Part shown: piece after piece, positions 22,610-34,138 of the stretch
Numbering within the stretch: the first letter of the stretch is position 1
Layout of the letters: each line of letters opens with the position of its first letter
Source: Hanleya hanleyi
Lineage: Eukaryota > Mollusca > Polyplacophora > Lepidopleurida > Hanleyidae
Length of the DNA: 64,000 bases
NCBI GenBank assembly: GCA_036873755.1
Contig: JAVTVY010037192.1
Span: 1 to 64,000, forward strand
Reading direction: 5' to 3'
Made by a program: the position numbers and the translations under genes
Notes under the pieces: model-generated
Databases searched by the model: none
The model's input: the letters and a program-made list of their open reading frames with translations, nothing else
Told to the model about the DNA's origin: nothing

Positions 22610-23475
22610 TTCAAATTGGCTGAAGGATAAAAAGGGTCATAACTCCGTAAAATAAGAACCGAGACGAATATGCTTTACCGAACACGAATCTGCAGATATA
22701 ACTTGTACATTCAACTACAGATAACAAAATCGGAGATTATTACATCCGAAAGGGGCATAATTCCATAGGCCGAGGCGAGTAATCCTTTGTGGGCTTGTGG
22801 AATACAACAATATAAAACAGTTTCCAAAATATAGTAGCTATACCGAACACAGTTCTGCAGATATAGTTGGCTACATTGAGGCACATAGGACAGAAACAGA
22901 AAGTAATCTAAGGGGCATAACTCTGTAAAATATGGGCCGAGGAGAGCCACTTTCGATAGTCGTCTAACTTAGCACTCTCTAAAATAAGAACCTAGACGAA
23001 TAAGCTGTACCGAACACGGATCTGCAGATATAACTTGTACATTCAGCTACAGATAACAAAATCAGAGATTATTACGTCCGAAAGGGGCATAACTCCATAA
23101 GCTGAGGTGAGTAATCCTTTGTTGGCTTGTAGAATACAACAATAGAAATAAGTTTCCAAAATATAGTAGCTATACCGAACACAGTTCTGCAGATATAGTT
23201 GGTTACATTCAGGCATATAGGACAGAAATAGAAATTAATATAACTGGAAAGCCATAACTCTGTAAAATATGGGCCGAGGGGAGCCGCTTTTGATAAGCAT
23301 CTGTCTCAGCGCTAGATAAATAAGTGTTGAAAATTTGATGTCTCAAGCGGTTTTGCCTAAAATGCGTCAACGGACAGAACAACTAACAAATGTATGGACA
23401 GACGGACGGACGTACATGGCGACAACAATACCCCGAGGGCAAAATGGCCGAGGGGTAAAAAAAAAAATTTGTTAT
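22610..23475 (+). mobile_element. Tandem-core element with GGAC-type microsatellite end
   Basis: About two 330-bp units (CGAACACGGATCTGCAGATA at about 22,681 and 23,011), each containing two AAGGGGCATAACTCYRTAA blocks. They are followed by a diverged half unit, then GGACAGACGGACGGACGTAC, then ACCCCGAGG...GGCCGAGGGGT and an A-run. Tandem core, microsatellite and terminal stem in this order match the layout of bivalve pearl/CvA-type elements, now regarded as Helitron-related. The family link is inferred from architecture only. Confidence 0.45.
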
Positions 23476-24352
23476 TATATTAGTTGGGTCACACAATAAG
23501 CGAAAAATAGCCAATCAATTGGATCGGGAACCTTGGTGTCCATGTCAGACGATTGAGTAAAAGAAGGTTCTGGACTGTTGCCAGTTCAAGCAACAACAAC
23601 AACAGTTCAAGGATATGTGTTGTGTTGTTTCATAGTGAATTAAGGACATAGTGACCAAAATGATCACGAAAAGGGATCGTATATAGATAACAACAACACG
23701 TTCAAGCAATGAGCTGGCAGTGAGAAATAAATTTTCCACTCTTCATCTATCGCCACAGACAGAAAAAGTTTTTTTAATAAAATCGTCTGCGTGAATTTGA
23801 AACAATTCCGGTGTTGGAAACTGGACCCTTGCTAGTTCATTCTCATACTTCACGACTTTCGGTTTAACCGATTTGCAAAACATCGATCACCCCACTGTTT
23901 TATCACCTCAAATATCACTTTCGGTGATCGATTCATTAGAGGAATTGCCTTAGCACAGGTCGCGGAACACCGCGAGGGCGGGTCATGCATCGAACATTGT
24001 TGTTGCGATGATCCAATGTAATAATAAAAAACGGCTTCGTGCCAACAAAAAAATCGATATTCCAAACTACGATACCGTACTTCCGTGTTTCATCAGTGTT
24101 AACAGTGAAATTATTCGTTATGTAATTCAGTGTTGTCCGCTAAATCTCTTGGGGCTCTTTAATTTATGTAAATTATGAATGAACAATGCAGGGGAACAGA
24201 TCAATAACTTACCTTTGTCAAAATGGCTGCCGATTTGCTTGAAACATGTATCCCATAATAATAATAATACTCTAAGTCAGCCAATCAAAGCTGTCGTTAG
24301 ATGAAACCTCGTTTCGATTTGGAGCACGTTCTCTCCTCACTAAAAAGGTCTA
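23476..24352. other. No recognised gene
   Basis: Minus frames at 23,545-23,739 and 23,850-24,065 lack motifs. Contains a short (CAA)n-like stretch near 23,590. Confidence 0.4.
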
Positions 24353-24771
24353 CTGTTTGTCCCAGATAATATATTCCGAGACGTTTTCGGCGATATTCCG
24401 GAGACAATTTATCGTATACCATCGAGACTTCACACAGTATATCAACTGAAACATACTAAGTTTTCCTCCATATTTCATTCAAATCTGTTGAGAATTGACG
24501 AAAATCACCAATATCTACCCTGTTATTTTGGAGCTACGTACTGTTATCACATGCAGGCTTGACGTCATGACATCAAAAAATAACCTACAAATCTCCCATC
24601 TAATTCTTGTTTTCGCGATTTGTTGAGAACTAGTGTAAGGATTTTCTTGATACTTTGGAATAAAATTAGTACTTTTCAGTTTATCTTCTGTGTGAAGTTT
24701 CAATACACTCCAATCAATTGTCTCTGAAATATCGTCGAAAATGTCTCGGATATATTATCTGGGACAGACAG
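24353..24771. mobile_element. 419-bp foldback MITE with TA target duplication
   Basis: The left end CTGTTTGTCCCAGATAATA is matched by the right end, whose reverse complement is CTGTCTGTCCCAGATAATA. TA flanks both ends (24,351-24,352 and 24,772-24,773). The arms continue to pair at about 75 percent over some 190 bp each, so nearly the whole element is an inverted repeat. TA duplication points to the Tc1/mariner/pogo superfamily. It has no coding capacity. Confidence 0.75.
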
Positions 24772-24773
24772 TA

Positions 24774-25140
24774 AGTTTACAATCTGTCAATCACATTGTG
24801 TTCACTATGGTAACTCTTGCTGAGTTTATATTGTTAATGATATATTTTCGGATAAGAAGAAATAAATAAGAAACAACATATTAATATTCCTGAACCAGTG
24901 ACAGTCTTTACTACATATGCATCCGTAGGGGAAGTGGGGCAAGCTTCTCTAAGGGCACAATGAAACAAGTTTAACAGAGTCTGATTTGAAACACTTTCTC
25001 TGCTCAGCAAAAAGGTTGTAAGTTTATAATCTGTTGATTACATTGTGTTCACTTTGGTAACTCTTGCTATCATGTCCTATTGTAAACAAATTTGTGACAA
25101 AAAAGTAAGAAACAACATATCAATTTTCCCAAACCAGTGA
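24774..25140 (+). repeat. Local direct repeat, about 125 bp twice
   Basis: AGTTTACAATCTGTCAATCA with CATTGTGTTCACTATGGTAA (24,774-24,895) recurs as AGTTTATAATCTGTTGATTA with CATTGTGTTCACTTTGGTAA (about 25,020-25,140). Both end in AAGAAACAACATATYAAT. The 119-bp stretch between them is not repeated. Confidence 0.65.
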
Positions 25141-25744
25141 CATGCATCATTTTAACCATTGCCTGCAACTAGTGATGGCAATGGGGTTTCTTGGGACTCG
25201 GATTGGTCACAATTTGACTGTCGGGATTTGGCAAAGAAACAAAAAACGTCTGAGAATTCAGGATTTTTGCCTGTTGGGACGTCAGGAACACTGTTCTAGA
25301 TGTCGGGGCGCCTGCTACAATTTTACCGGGATTGCACCCCGCTCCATCTCCCCCCCCCCCTCCCCTTTGTAACAGCCTCCTCTGTATGAACTTCTGAAAA
25401 CTAGTTACCTTCATGTAATGTAATTAAGAGCTTTTGAATATAATTACAAGTTAAAATTATGACCAAAAACTGATTCTTAAGAGGGTGTTAAGGGATATTG
25501 TCAACTAGTGTATTATATATGTATTAATCTCCAATCATAGAAAAAATTATCTAAACATGACCACCTGGTGGCTACTGAAGTTTCGAATGAGACCTAAACA
25601 GCGATGAATGCACAACTAGGACGCAAGAGGTTATAACATCTGTACAGAATGAGAGGAAGACCCATTCAGTAGTTATGGAGATTTAGAGATACCTGATAAC
25701 AAGGGTTCAAAGTGAAATTTTTATCAGTTGAAGATGGCCTCCTG

Positions 25745-26797
25745 GAGAGCATGTTGAATTTTCAAATCGAACTCCTGGCAACCATATTGGATTTTCGAAT
25801 CGGACGAGAAAAGGTATCTTGCACAACTAGACCCCAAGGTGAACCTGTGTACCAAATTTGAGAAAGATCCTTGGAGTACTTCCTCAGAAATCGCGATAAA
25901 GATTCATGGGGAAATCCAAGATGGCCGCCTTGTGGCCATATTGGATTTTTGAATCGGACCAGAAAAGGTATCTTGCACAACTACACCCCAAAGGGAACCT
26001 GTGTACCAAATTTGAGAAAGATCCATGCAGTAGTTCCTGAGAAATCACGATAACAAAGTTTCATGGAGAAATCTAAGATGGCCGCCTGGTGGCCATATTG
26101 GATTTTCGAACCGGACCGAAAACGGTATCTTGCACAACTAGACCCCATGGGGAACCTGTGTACCAAATTTGAGAAAGATCCATGCAGTACTTCCTGAGAA
26201 ATGACGATAACAAATTTTCATGGGGAAATCCAAGATGGCTGTCTGGTGGCCATATTGGATTTTCGAATCGGACCAGAAAAGATATCCTGCACAACTAGAC
26301 CCCAAGGGGAACCTGTGTACCAAATTTGAGAAAGATCCCTGCAGTACTTCCTGAGAAATGACGATAACATGGTTTCATGGGGAAATCCAACATGGCCGCC
26401 TTGTGGCCATATTGGATTTTTGAATCGGACCAGAAAAGGTATCTTGCACAACTAGACCCCAAAGGGAACTTGTGTACCAAATTTGAGAAAGATCCATGCA
26501 GTAGTTTCTGAGAAATCGCGATAACAAAGTTTCATGGGGAAATCCAAGATGGCCGCCTGGTGACCATATTGGATTTTTGAATCGGACCGAAAACGGTATC
26601 TTGCACAACTAGACCCCATGGGGAACCTGTGTACCAAATTTGAGAAAGATCCATGCTGTACTTCCTGAGAAATGACGATAACAAGAATTGTTTACGGACG
26701 GACTGACGACGGACGACGGACGGATGACGGACGGACGACGGACCACGGAAGAAAAGTGATTTGAACAGCCCACCATCTGGTGATGGTGGGCTAAAAA
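25745..26797 (+). mobile_element. 157-bp tandem-core element with microsatellite and hairpin end (pearl/CvA-like)
   Basis: The word CCATATTGGATTTT recurs at 25,792, 25,936, 26,093, 26,250, 26,407 and 26,564, so the period settles at exactly 157 bp. Each unit holds AAGATGGCCGCC, TCTTGCACAACTAGACCCC and TGTACCAAATTTGAGAAAGA. The array ends near 26,690 in a run of GACGGACG words (26,696-26,750), then an 11-bp perfect hairpin and AAAAA. This is the architecture of bivalve pearl/CvA elements and of Helentron-derived DINE/HINE elements in flies. All open frames here (for example 61-codon frames every 157 bp) are by-products of the repeat. Confidence 0.55.
26767..26792 (+). repeat. Terminal hairpin of the tandem-core element
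   Basis: AGCCCACCATC (26,767-26,777) pairs perfectly with GATGGTGGGCT (26,782-26,792) around a 4-base loop TGGT and is followed by AAAAA. Hairpins near the 3' end are typical of rolling-circle transposons. Confidence 0.75.
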
Positions 26798-26898
26798 CAC
26801 AATTATTTTTAGGACATTTTATATTTTCGATCTCAACTGCACCACGTATATAGGCCATAATCTCGCCTTATCGTACGATCTCCTTTCAGAGTAATCCG

Positions 26899-27105
26899 AC
26901 AAATTACAAGCGTCTAGTCCGTCATTCATAATCCAGCCGTCGTCCATTAGAGAATATCCGCGTCCATAATCCAAAGACCTATTCCATTTCCATATAACAG
27001 TATTAGCACCAAATTCAAAAAGACAAAAGTATACATAAACATAGGCTTGTTTCCTGCAAGAGAGAAGCGGTCAACAGTTTTCAATGATGCCGGCCTTTCA
27101 AGTTT
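26899..27105 (-). repeat. Retroelement tail, copy 2
   Basis: Matches the tail at 2250-2450 almost base for base, from TTACAAGCGTCTAGTCCG through CAGCCGTCG and CCTGCAAGAGAGAAGCGG. The small minus-strand frame ending IMDADIL stays open (26,947-27,141), with a 3-bp loss and a 6-bp gain relative to copy 1. No RT part is attached. Confidence 0.85.
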
Positions 27106-27786
27106 ATCGTGTCCCAACACATATATAATTCGCACGGACACTCACGAAGGATGGAACGAATCCATTATAGTGAGACCACCTACATGCAGACACAGGGACA
27201 GTCCACAGAACACAACCCACTTTAAAGTCTCCCGGCCGCATTACGAATGAAACTGATTGACGACAGAGCTGTAATTTCAGGATGGCTGGACATCTTTTTA
27301 CACTCGTGGAGATAGGTTGGTGTACGTGCAGAATATAACAACAGAGAAAATCATGTGACGGAAAAATATTTTCTGTTACTCTTTATGGTTACTTTTGTGG
27401 CGAAGAACAGTCTAGTAGTATATCTTGTTACATAATTTTGTCTCGAGAAAGTGACGATGCAAACACGGGCAAAGCGGGGAGTCATCAGAGAAACTCGGAT
27501 GGGGAAATTAAAACGAGCTAACATAATACTTGAGGAAAGTCGCACATTTTCGTTCTCATATATACAGTAGCATTTGCCTGTGGAAGGCTCCTATAGTTGG
27601 TGAAATAAAGTAATTGATCCGAGTATTTACAAATGTAAATATAATATTTTGCATAGAAAAGGCAGTAATTAATAAGTTTCCAATCAGTTCCAGATGCATC
27701 TCCATAGTAACCATACAAAACTACATCTACAGATAAATGATCAATCTCAGATTCTATAATGCTATTCAACCACAGTAAAAACACTT
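27106..27786. other. No recognised gene
   Basis: AT-rich. Short frames only, without motifs. Confidence 0.4.
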
Positions 27787-27990
27787 GCCATCACTTTTTC
27801 TTTATTATGCAGATAGACAAATGGTGTGCCAGTATATCATCCATTGTACAGCTGCTGCACGTTGGTGAATCGAGAATTTTGTATTTGTATAGTAAATTGT
27901 TGGTAGAGTGTCCACTGCTACCCGATAGACAAACAGGGTTATCCCACTTATGCCGATACAGAGCAGTTCGGATAATCGCGCACTTTTAAT
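27787..27990 (-). pseudogene. LINE C-terminal fragment (third family)
   Basis: The minus strand reads AIIRTALYRHKWDNPVCL, then LLYKYKILDSPTCSSC and MDDILAHHLSIC. The lead-in ALYRHK and the block DSPxCxxC...HHLxxC are what non-LTR retrotransposon proteins show after the RT or RNase H domain. The frame that carries these residues has no ATG at its head. Only some 60 codons survive. Confidence 0.5.
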
Positions 27991-30807
27991 CTCCGAATTG
28001 GTGAAGACCAACTATGCGGAGAATGCCAGGACGATATTTCGCCCTCGATAAGCGACAATTTTCATACAAAGCTACAACCCTACAAATATAGCTTATTATT
28101 TTTATTATCTTGAGCACGAAAACGTCTATTGGCACCTTGCGCACAGGTCTATTCTGACAAATAACTGTGCGCGGAGCGGCCTAAACTGACCAGATTTCCT
28201 GAAGTGTTTTGCTAATTATTCCTGAATCAGGCAGCACTATTGGGCCTAATTCCTTAGGCGTTAGGGAGCCTTCCCAATTTTTGCTTCGTTCGTTTAAATC
28301 GACTTAAAAAACTCCACTTCGTTCTGTACCCATCGTTTTGATTTTCGTGGAAAACCATTGAAAAACCCATTCAACGCTTTGGTTTGTTCGGCAGTGAACG
28401 AAGTCGTTCGTTTTACAGAAAACCGTTGCGTTTTTTCTTCTTTCTCGCCATCGTTCTAGCGTTGGCTGGAAAACTAAGGCGCATTAATACAGTCACGTGA
28501 TGATCGCATTATCCAACCTGATAACGCAATATCCGTTGGCTCTGAGAAAAGAATCCGAACATTCAATGCCGAATTCTCTAACGTTTGGAAAGGCAGTAAA
28601 TTACTTTTACGTGTAGCTAGATTTTGAAGTTAAACTACATAATTAGAAGACAAAAGAATGTCACGCACATGTTTTTTTCACTGGCTTGAGCCGATATCCT
28701 CTCGTCAGTCCTTGGTTATTCGGTTCGTCCTAATTGCTATCGCCTTGCCAATCCTTGATCGCATTATTTATTGTTATCTGAATTTGCATTATACATAGTC
28801 TATTATATTGATCGCTATATATACGTGTAGAAAAACACGCGGATACACCAGCCCCGAATCCCACAAGCACCGCGATATGATTTATTATACTGTTGAATAT
28901 CTATATTTCCATGGTAGCTATATACTACCAAATCCATAAGCCTCGTAATTCCTTCAACGCCCCATCCCAAACATAAATCTTCATTTTTAACATTTATTTC
29001 TTCTTCTATTAACAATTTGTAAAATACGTTTTAGCATGTACATGAATTTTTTGTATGTATAAATAATTAAAAGCAGCATTGTGTTAGCTTTTTATTGTCT
29101 GAATCTTTTTGTTGTCGCTAAATTAGTAAAATGTTGTTCAATGCTACTATAACTACAAATAGTGTTCAATTCGGAATGAACCACATTCGGGGAAAATACT
29201 TACAGGTCGTATTATTGGTGGCACCACTGAAAGTCAGCCGAAAGTGCGTGTTACATGTAACAGCGAATTCTTGAACTAAATCTATTCAGAATGGCGCGTG
29301 GATAAAAAGATCCCATAAGGTCGGTTGAACTAAGCATATGCAGTTACCGGAACCAATTTCCCCAAAATAACTTAGTAAATTAAATTAAATTAAAGTAAAT
29401 TGAAATAAGACATTTCTTACATGGAAACAAGGATTAATTTTAATGGTCAATTGTAATGAAATATCTACATATGGCACCATTAGATAATCATAGACATGTT
29501 GATTTAACATAGAAATAGCGGCTTATAATTACAAAAATGCAAAATACAAAAAAAAAAATAATTAAACAAATACATGAATCGTGAAGTCAAATTAATATAT
29601 TCTTGGTGACAATTATCATGTGATAGCAAGCTGTGGGATATAAATATTGTTATACTTTATTTCTCGATTGGTATTTTGTGATCTGGGTATAGGCCTAATT
29701 ATATGTGCTGTTGATGAAATATTATCCGTCAGTTTTAAAATATGTAGCTTGATTATTCATTTAAAAAAAATAACATTATTGGAATGCAATCTACGCACAT
29801 GGCGTGATTACCGCCAATTCCTGTTAAAGGGTTATAATGCCCTTCAACAGTAGTAAGCTCCAATCTGGACCGTATATAATACCGAAACCATTTTGATATC
29901 AACTTCCCAGTGCTGGTATTGTTGAGAGTTGTCCTAGCTAAAATTCGTATCATTTTCTGAATTGTTATTCAATGTATAAAACCACAACGGCAATATCCTG
30001 ACTGTAACGGAGACCGTGAATCGAAATTTCTGTTGATCTAAGGATAAATAAACACCTATATGGCGTAGATGATATCGAAGAGACCGCCTCCGTGTGTTCG
30101 GCGGAAGCAAATTGAAAGTGGTACGGCCTTACGAGACGGGGGCTACTATATCATAGCACTTCAGGCGTGTGTCAAGGGGCTGCTTGGGTTCCGGAAGCTC
30201 CTGGGGTCTAGATCCCCATGGATGCGTTCAGAGCGATTTCTGGTGAATAAAATCATGCTACAATGAAGTGTATTTTTAGTTCTTTCCTAATTCTTTTACC
30301 TTGAAAACGCAATCGATGGGGGTTTTCTGTGATGCTGAATTAGAAAAATATATGAACAGTAAAGTTAAAGCTAGATATATTCGTAGTGGATATAATCAGT
30401 CATTGCACAAGTAGCGCTATCTACATTTATAATTTAAAGGTAAATATTCCGCTAGCTATACTTCTGCAATAATACAGATGGCTCTGGTAGTTTTCCACAA
30501 CGGGCCATAAATGCTAACTGCGACTTATTTCGTGGATAAGGGACGCAAAAGGAAAATAAAACAAATGAGAAAAAAGCGCTTTAAAAATAAATGTCACTAA
30601 AATGGCCCTCACAGAGAGCATATGAAAAGTGTTCCGTATATCCGATGGGATATACATCAGAGAGTGTAAAAAATATGTTCAGGTGATACAAGAAGAAACG
30701 CACTATTGAGCTCTTGTTTTAACCATAGCTCGTTAGGCCGTATATTGTTCGAAACACAAAGCAGGGTATGGACCGCATGCAGCCAGAAACAACGTAGCTT
30801 GTATGTA
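27991..30807. other. No recognised gene in about 2.8 kb
   Basis: AT-rich DNA with short frames only. A less AT-rich island at about 30,070-30,240 carries a 65-codon plus frame (30,069-30,266) that I do not recognise. An A-run lies at 29,551. Confidence 0.4.
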
Positions 30808-31891
30808 TGGAAGACGGTAGCGGTCACTCGCCTTCTCGCATACTCGCCCTGTAATTTGCTGACACGAGAAGGCGAGCATGCGAGAATGGACGGATTCTCG
30901 CGTTCGCGACTTCTCGCCTTCTCGCCCTTTTAAAAAAGGCGAGAAGTCGAGAAGGCGAGCATGCGAGAATGGACGAAGGCGAGAAGTCGCGAATGCGAGA
31001 ATCCGTCCATTCTCGCATGCTCGCCTTCTCGACTTCTCGCCTTTTTTAAAAGGGCGAGAAGGCGAGAAGTCGCGAACGCGAGAACGCGAGAATCCGTCCA
31101 TTCTCGCATGCTCGCCTTCTCGACTTCTCGCCTTTTTTAAAAGGGCGAGAAGGCGAGAAGTCGCGAACGCGAGAATCCGTCCATTCTCGCATGCTCGCCT
31201 TCTCTACTTCTCGCCTTTTTTAAAAGGGCGAGAACGCGAGAACGCGAGAACGCGAGAATCCGTCCATTCTCGCATGCTCGCCTTCTCGACTTTTTTAAAA
31301 GGGCGAGAAGGCGAGAAGTCGCGAACGCGAGAATCCGTCCATTCTCGCATGCTCGCCTTCTCTACTTCTCGCCTTTTTTAAAAGGGCGAGAACGCGAGAA
31401 CGCGAGAATCCGTCCATTCTCGCATGCTCGCCTTCTCGCCTTCTCGCCCTTTTTTTTAAAGGGCGAGAACGCGAGAATCCGTCCATTCTCACATGCTCGC
31501 CTTCTCGCCTTCTCGCCCTTTTTTGAAGGGCGAGAAGGCGAGAAGTCGAGAACGCGAGAATCCGTCCATTCTCGCATGCTCGCCTTCTCGACTTCTCGCC
31601 TTTTTGCTACAGAGCAAAGACGAGAAGGGGAGAAGTCGAAAAAGATCTCGCCTTCTCGCCTCGCAATCTCGACTTCTCGCCTCGCGTTCTCGACTTCTCG
31701 CCTCGCAATCTCGACTTCTCGCCTCGCAATCTCGACTTCTCGCCTCGACTTCTCGACTTCTCGCCTCGCGTTCTCGACTTCTCGCCTCGCAATCTCGACT
31801 TTTCTCCTCGCGTTCTCGATTTCTCGACTTCTCGTGTCAGCAAATTACAGGGCGAGTATGCGAGAAGGCGAGTGGCCGCTACCGTCTTCCA
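30808..31891. mobile_element. 1,084-bp TIR element built of GCGAGAAG hairpin repeats
   Basis: The left 64 bp (30,808-30,871) and the reverse complement of the right 64 bp (31,828-31,891) match with one visible mismatch. Both start TGGAAGACGGTAGCGG and are flanked by TA (30,806-30,807 and 31,892-31,893). The interior is a string of about 90-bp units. In each unit GCGAGAATCCGTCCATTCTC is followed by a GAGAAGGCGAG stretch that folds onto CTCGCCTTCTC around TTTTTTAAAA. The right third (31,640-31,830) switches to 18-bp units of the type CTCGACTTCTCGCCTCGC. Long open frames on both strands arise from the repeat and are not genes. TA duplication suggests a Tc1/mariner-like mobiliser. Confidence 0.8.
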
Positions 31892-32420
31892 TATTATCCT
31901 CAGCTCGTAGCTTTGAGACAAGAATTTGTGTTGATGAATCTACAGGAATATCTAATTCACATGTGCAATTTCACCGACATAATATTTCAGTGTAGCAAGG
32001 GTTTTTAGACATTTTTTTCGCTTCATTCTACCCACAGAAGTCCCATCCCCGCTCCTCTCCAGCAGTCCCATCATGATATACTTTGTCCTGTTATATATTG
32101 CAAACAAATCATGACGTTAGTGGTATTAAAATCGATGTCTTGCGATATGAACACCAAAATCAGAAGTATAACACTTACAATGGAACTGTTTGACTGCAAT
32201 AATTTATGCAAATTTATGCATAATTTATGTTAATTTATTGACAATTAAACTTTAAATGCATATTGTCTATGTCATCTTAAATAATTGCAAGTAAATTAAT
32301 AAATTCATGCAAAAAAATTGAATACAGGTTGATTTTATCAATTAAAAATGGACGAAAACATAGTTTTGGGTGCAAATTTGATACATATATGCAAATGATA
32401 TGCAAATTAGAAGCTCACTA
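31892..32420. other. No recognised gene
   Basis: AT-rich, with several ATTTATGCA/AATTTATG words around 32,200-32,240. Confidence 0.4.
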
Positions 32421-33559
32421 TCAACCAATCAGGATCCTTGAAGGAATATTTTTAAAAAATGGCACTTGAAGTATATGCGTCCCAAAATTTCGGAAAATGG
32501 AGCGAATATTTAACGATATCCATCGTTTCAAATTTGAAATTCCTTTGTGCCATGGGATTTTGGCATTTCTCATAGGCTCCATGTTAATGGCTTGTCCTCC
32601 GAAAATCGTCATTTCCGAAAGTTCAAAATGTGCGATATCAGCGAATACTGGACTGATTTTCATTCTGTATTTTTTTTTCTTGGTTCTGGCTTCCAGATGA
32701 GGTATAAATTGTATGTGTGTGATGAATTTTTTTTTTTTGGTCAAATGCCTATCATTAGCTATATATTTGTCGATATCCCTCTTCTTTAGCATCAGTTGCT
32801 TCACTTCATCAAAATCTGGCTCTATATAACGGTATGTACAGTCATATATATACTTTTTGGACAGTAATAGCAACTGGTTGATGAAGCTCGAGTCTGTATC
32901 ACCCTTCACCTGAGACCCTGAGGTTGTTTCGTGTGTACGTCCAGGTTCACTGTCCATGCATTGAGTTCGTTGCAAAGTTCCTCCGAATAAATGCAATGAC
33001 AAAATATATGAATGTTTCTTTTTCTTGGTTACAGAATGTGCATAAATCGGAATCAGTTTCTCCTCCCGTAGTTCCAAAAGGTGATTTGTCACGACGGGTT
33101 TGTTGATGAGTTGATACTGAAAATACTGCAAGCTGGTTTCTCTTGCAGTGTTGAATATATTCTTGTAGAGGGTCAACCATACAAACCCTTTCCTTAAGTC
33201 TAATTCCTGTCACCATTTTTGCTGAATTTTACCATCTTCGTTTTCAATATTTTCCAGTAATAATTCATAAACAAGTTTCACGCATTTCTGTCTGATTAAT
33301 CTTGTATATATTTTCGGTTCATTGATGTATGTTTTTATGAACATTTCATTTCTTATATACCTTCGTTTTTCGATCAGTATATTATGAATAATAGCACCTG
33401 GCAAGGATGAGGAGATAGGGTGAAATTGAAAAGCTCGTTGAACTCCGAGATGTATCCATTATTAATAACACTACTTTTCGATCCATTACGAAAAGTTTTA
33501 GTCCACTGAATTAGATCGGAATCACAGTTAAAATTACAAGCGTCTGGCCAGTCATTCAT
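32421..33559 (-). pseudogene. LINE ORF2 C-terminal region (fourth family), frameshifted
   Basis: Minus-strand pieces in order: WTKTFRNGSKSS (33,374-33,559), then KIYTRLIRQKCVK and QQKW (33,210-33,404), then YKNIFNTARETSLQYFQYQL (33,176 frame). After a frameshift comes DLCTFCNQEKETFIYF (32,947-33,216). Back in the first frame follow INQLLLLSKKYIYDC and VKQLMLKKRDIDKYI. LYKNIF-x-TARETSLQYFQYQLI followed by SDLCTFCNQEKET is the well-known end of many animal non-LTR reverse transcriptases. At least two frameshifts. The RT core is absent. Confidence 0.8.
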
Positions 33560-34138
33560 AATTCAGCCGTCGTCTGTTAAAGATTATCCGGCCCCATAAT
33601 CCAAAGACCAATTCAATATTCCATATAACATTATTAGCATTTTTAGCATAGACTAAATTAGCTTAGACTAATAGATTAGCATAGACTAATTTCCTGCAAG
33701 AGAGAAGCGGTCAAAAGTTTTCTATGATCATGATGTTCCAAAAATATCAAATCCATATCGCTGATCAGTATTCTTAATCCATAATATTCGTTGTAAAGTT
33801 GTCATCTAGAGAATGATGTATCTCAGTTACGCTTTGATTGTGACTTCATATCAGCACCATGAGGATCTTGAAGTACATGGGTTCATACGGCCTCTAGCTC
33901 CGTGTTAAGCGGAATTAGACACAAGTTACGAAACATAACGCCATAGATCTCGCATGCTACGCTCGTATTTTGCTACCAGCATGCGATATGTATCGCCAAA
34001 CATAAGAAACGTCGAGTGGAGGCGCTTGGTGGAATAGCCCTGTTTTATAAGTTTCTTCAACACTGTTTTGTGACGTTGATTAAAATCGTCATGATTACCA
34101 CAGGATCTAGCAAATGCTACTAGGCGAGATATGTTCAC
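33533..34138 (-). pseudogene. Retroelement 3' end, copy 3
   Basis: The order is the same as copy 1. The RT C-terminal piece (33,926-34,138) reads ISRLVAFARSC, DDFNQRHKT and LIKQGYSTKRLHSTFL and ends RDLWRYVS. The tail follows down to TTACAAGCGTCTGG at 33,533. The small hydrophobic frame of copies 1 and 2 is lost through insertion of TTAGCATAGACTAA-type repeats at 33,633-33,690. It lies immediately next to the LINE relic above. Confidence 0.7.

Noticed and set aside
25762..26858. 61-108-codon minus frames every 157 bp (MVHRF..., MCKIPF...)
   Set aside because: Their spacing equals the repeat period, and they lie inside the tandem core of a non-coding element.
30878..31610. Possible CRISPR-like array (palindromic repeats at regular spacing)
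   Set aside because: There are no unique spacers, the interior is repeat throughout, and the element is eukaryotic with TIRs and a TA duplication.
30733..31921. Long overlapping frames up to 171 codons rich in SRLLAF and EGEHARMDGF
   Set aside because: They occur on both strands through the hairpin repeat and are fully explained by its composition.
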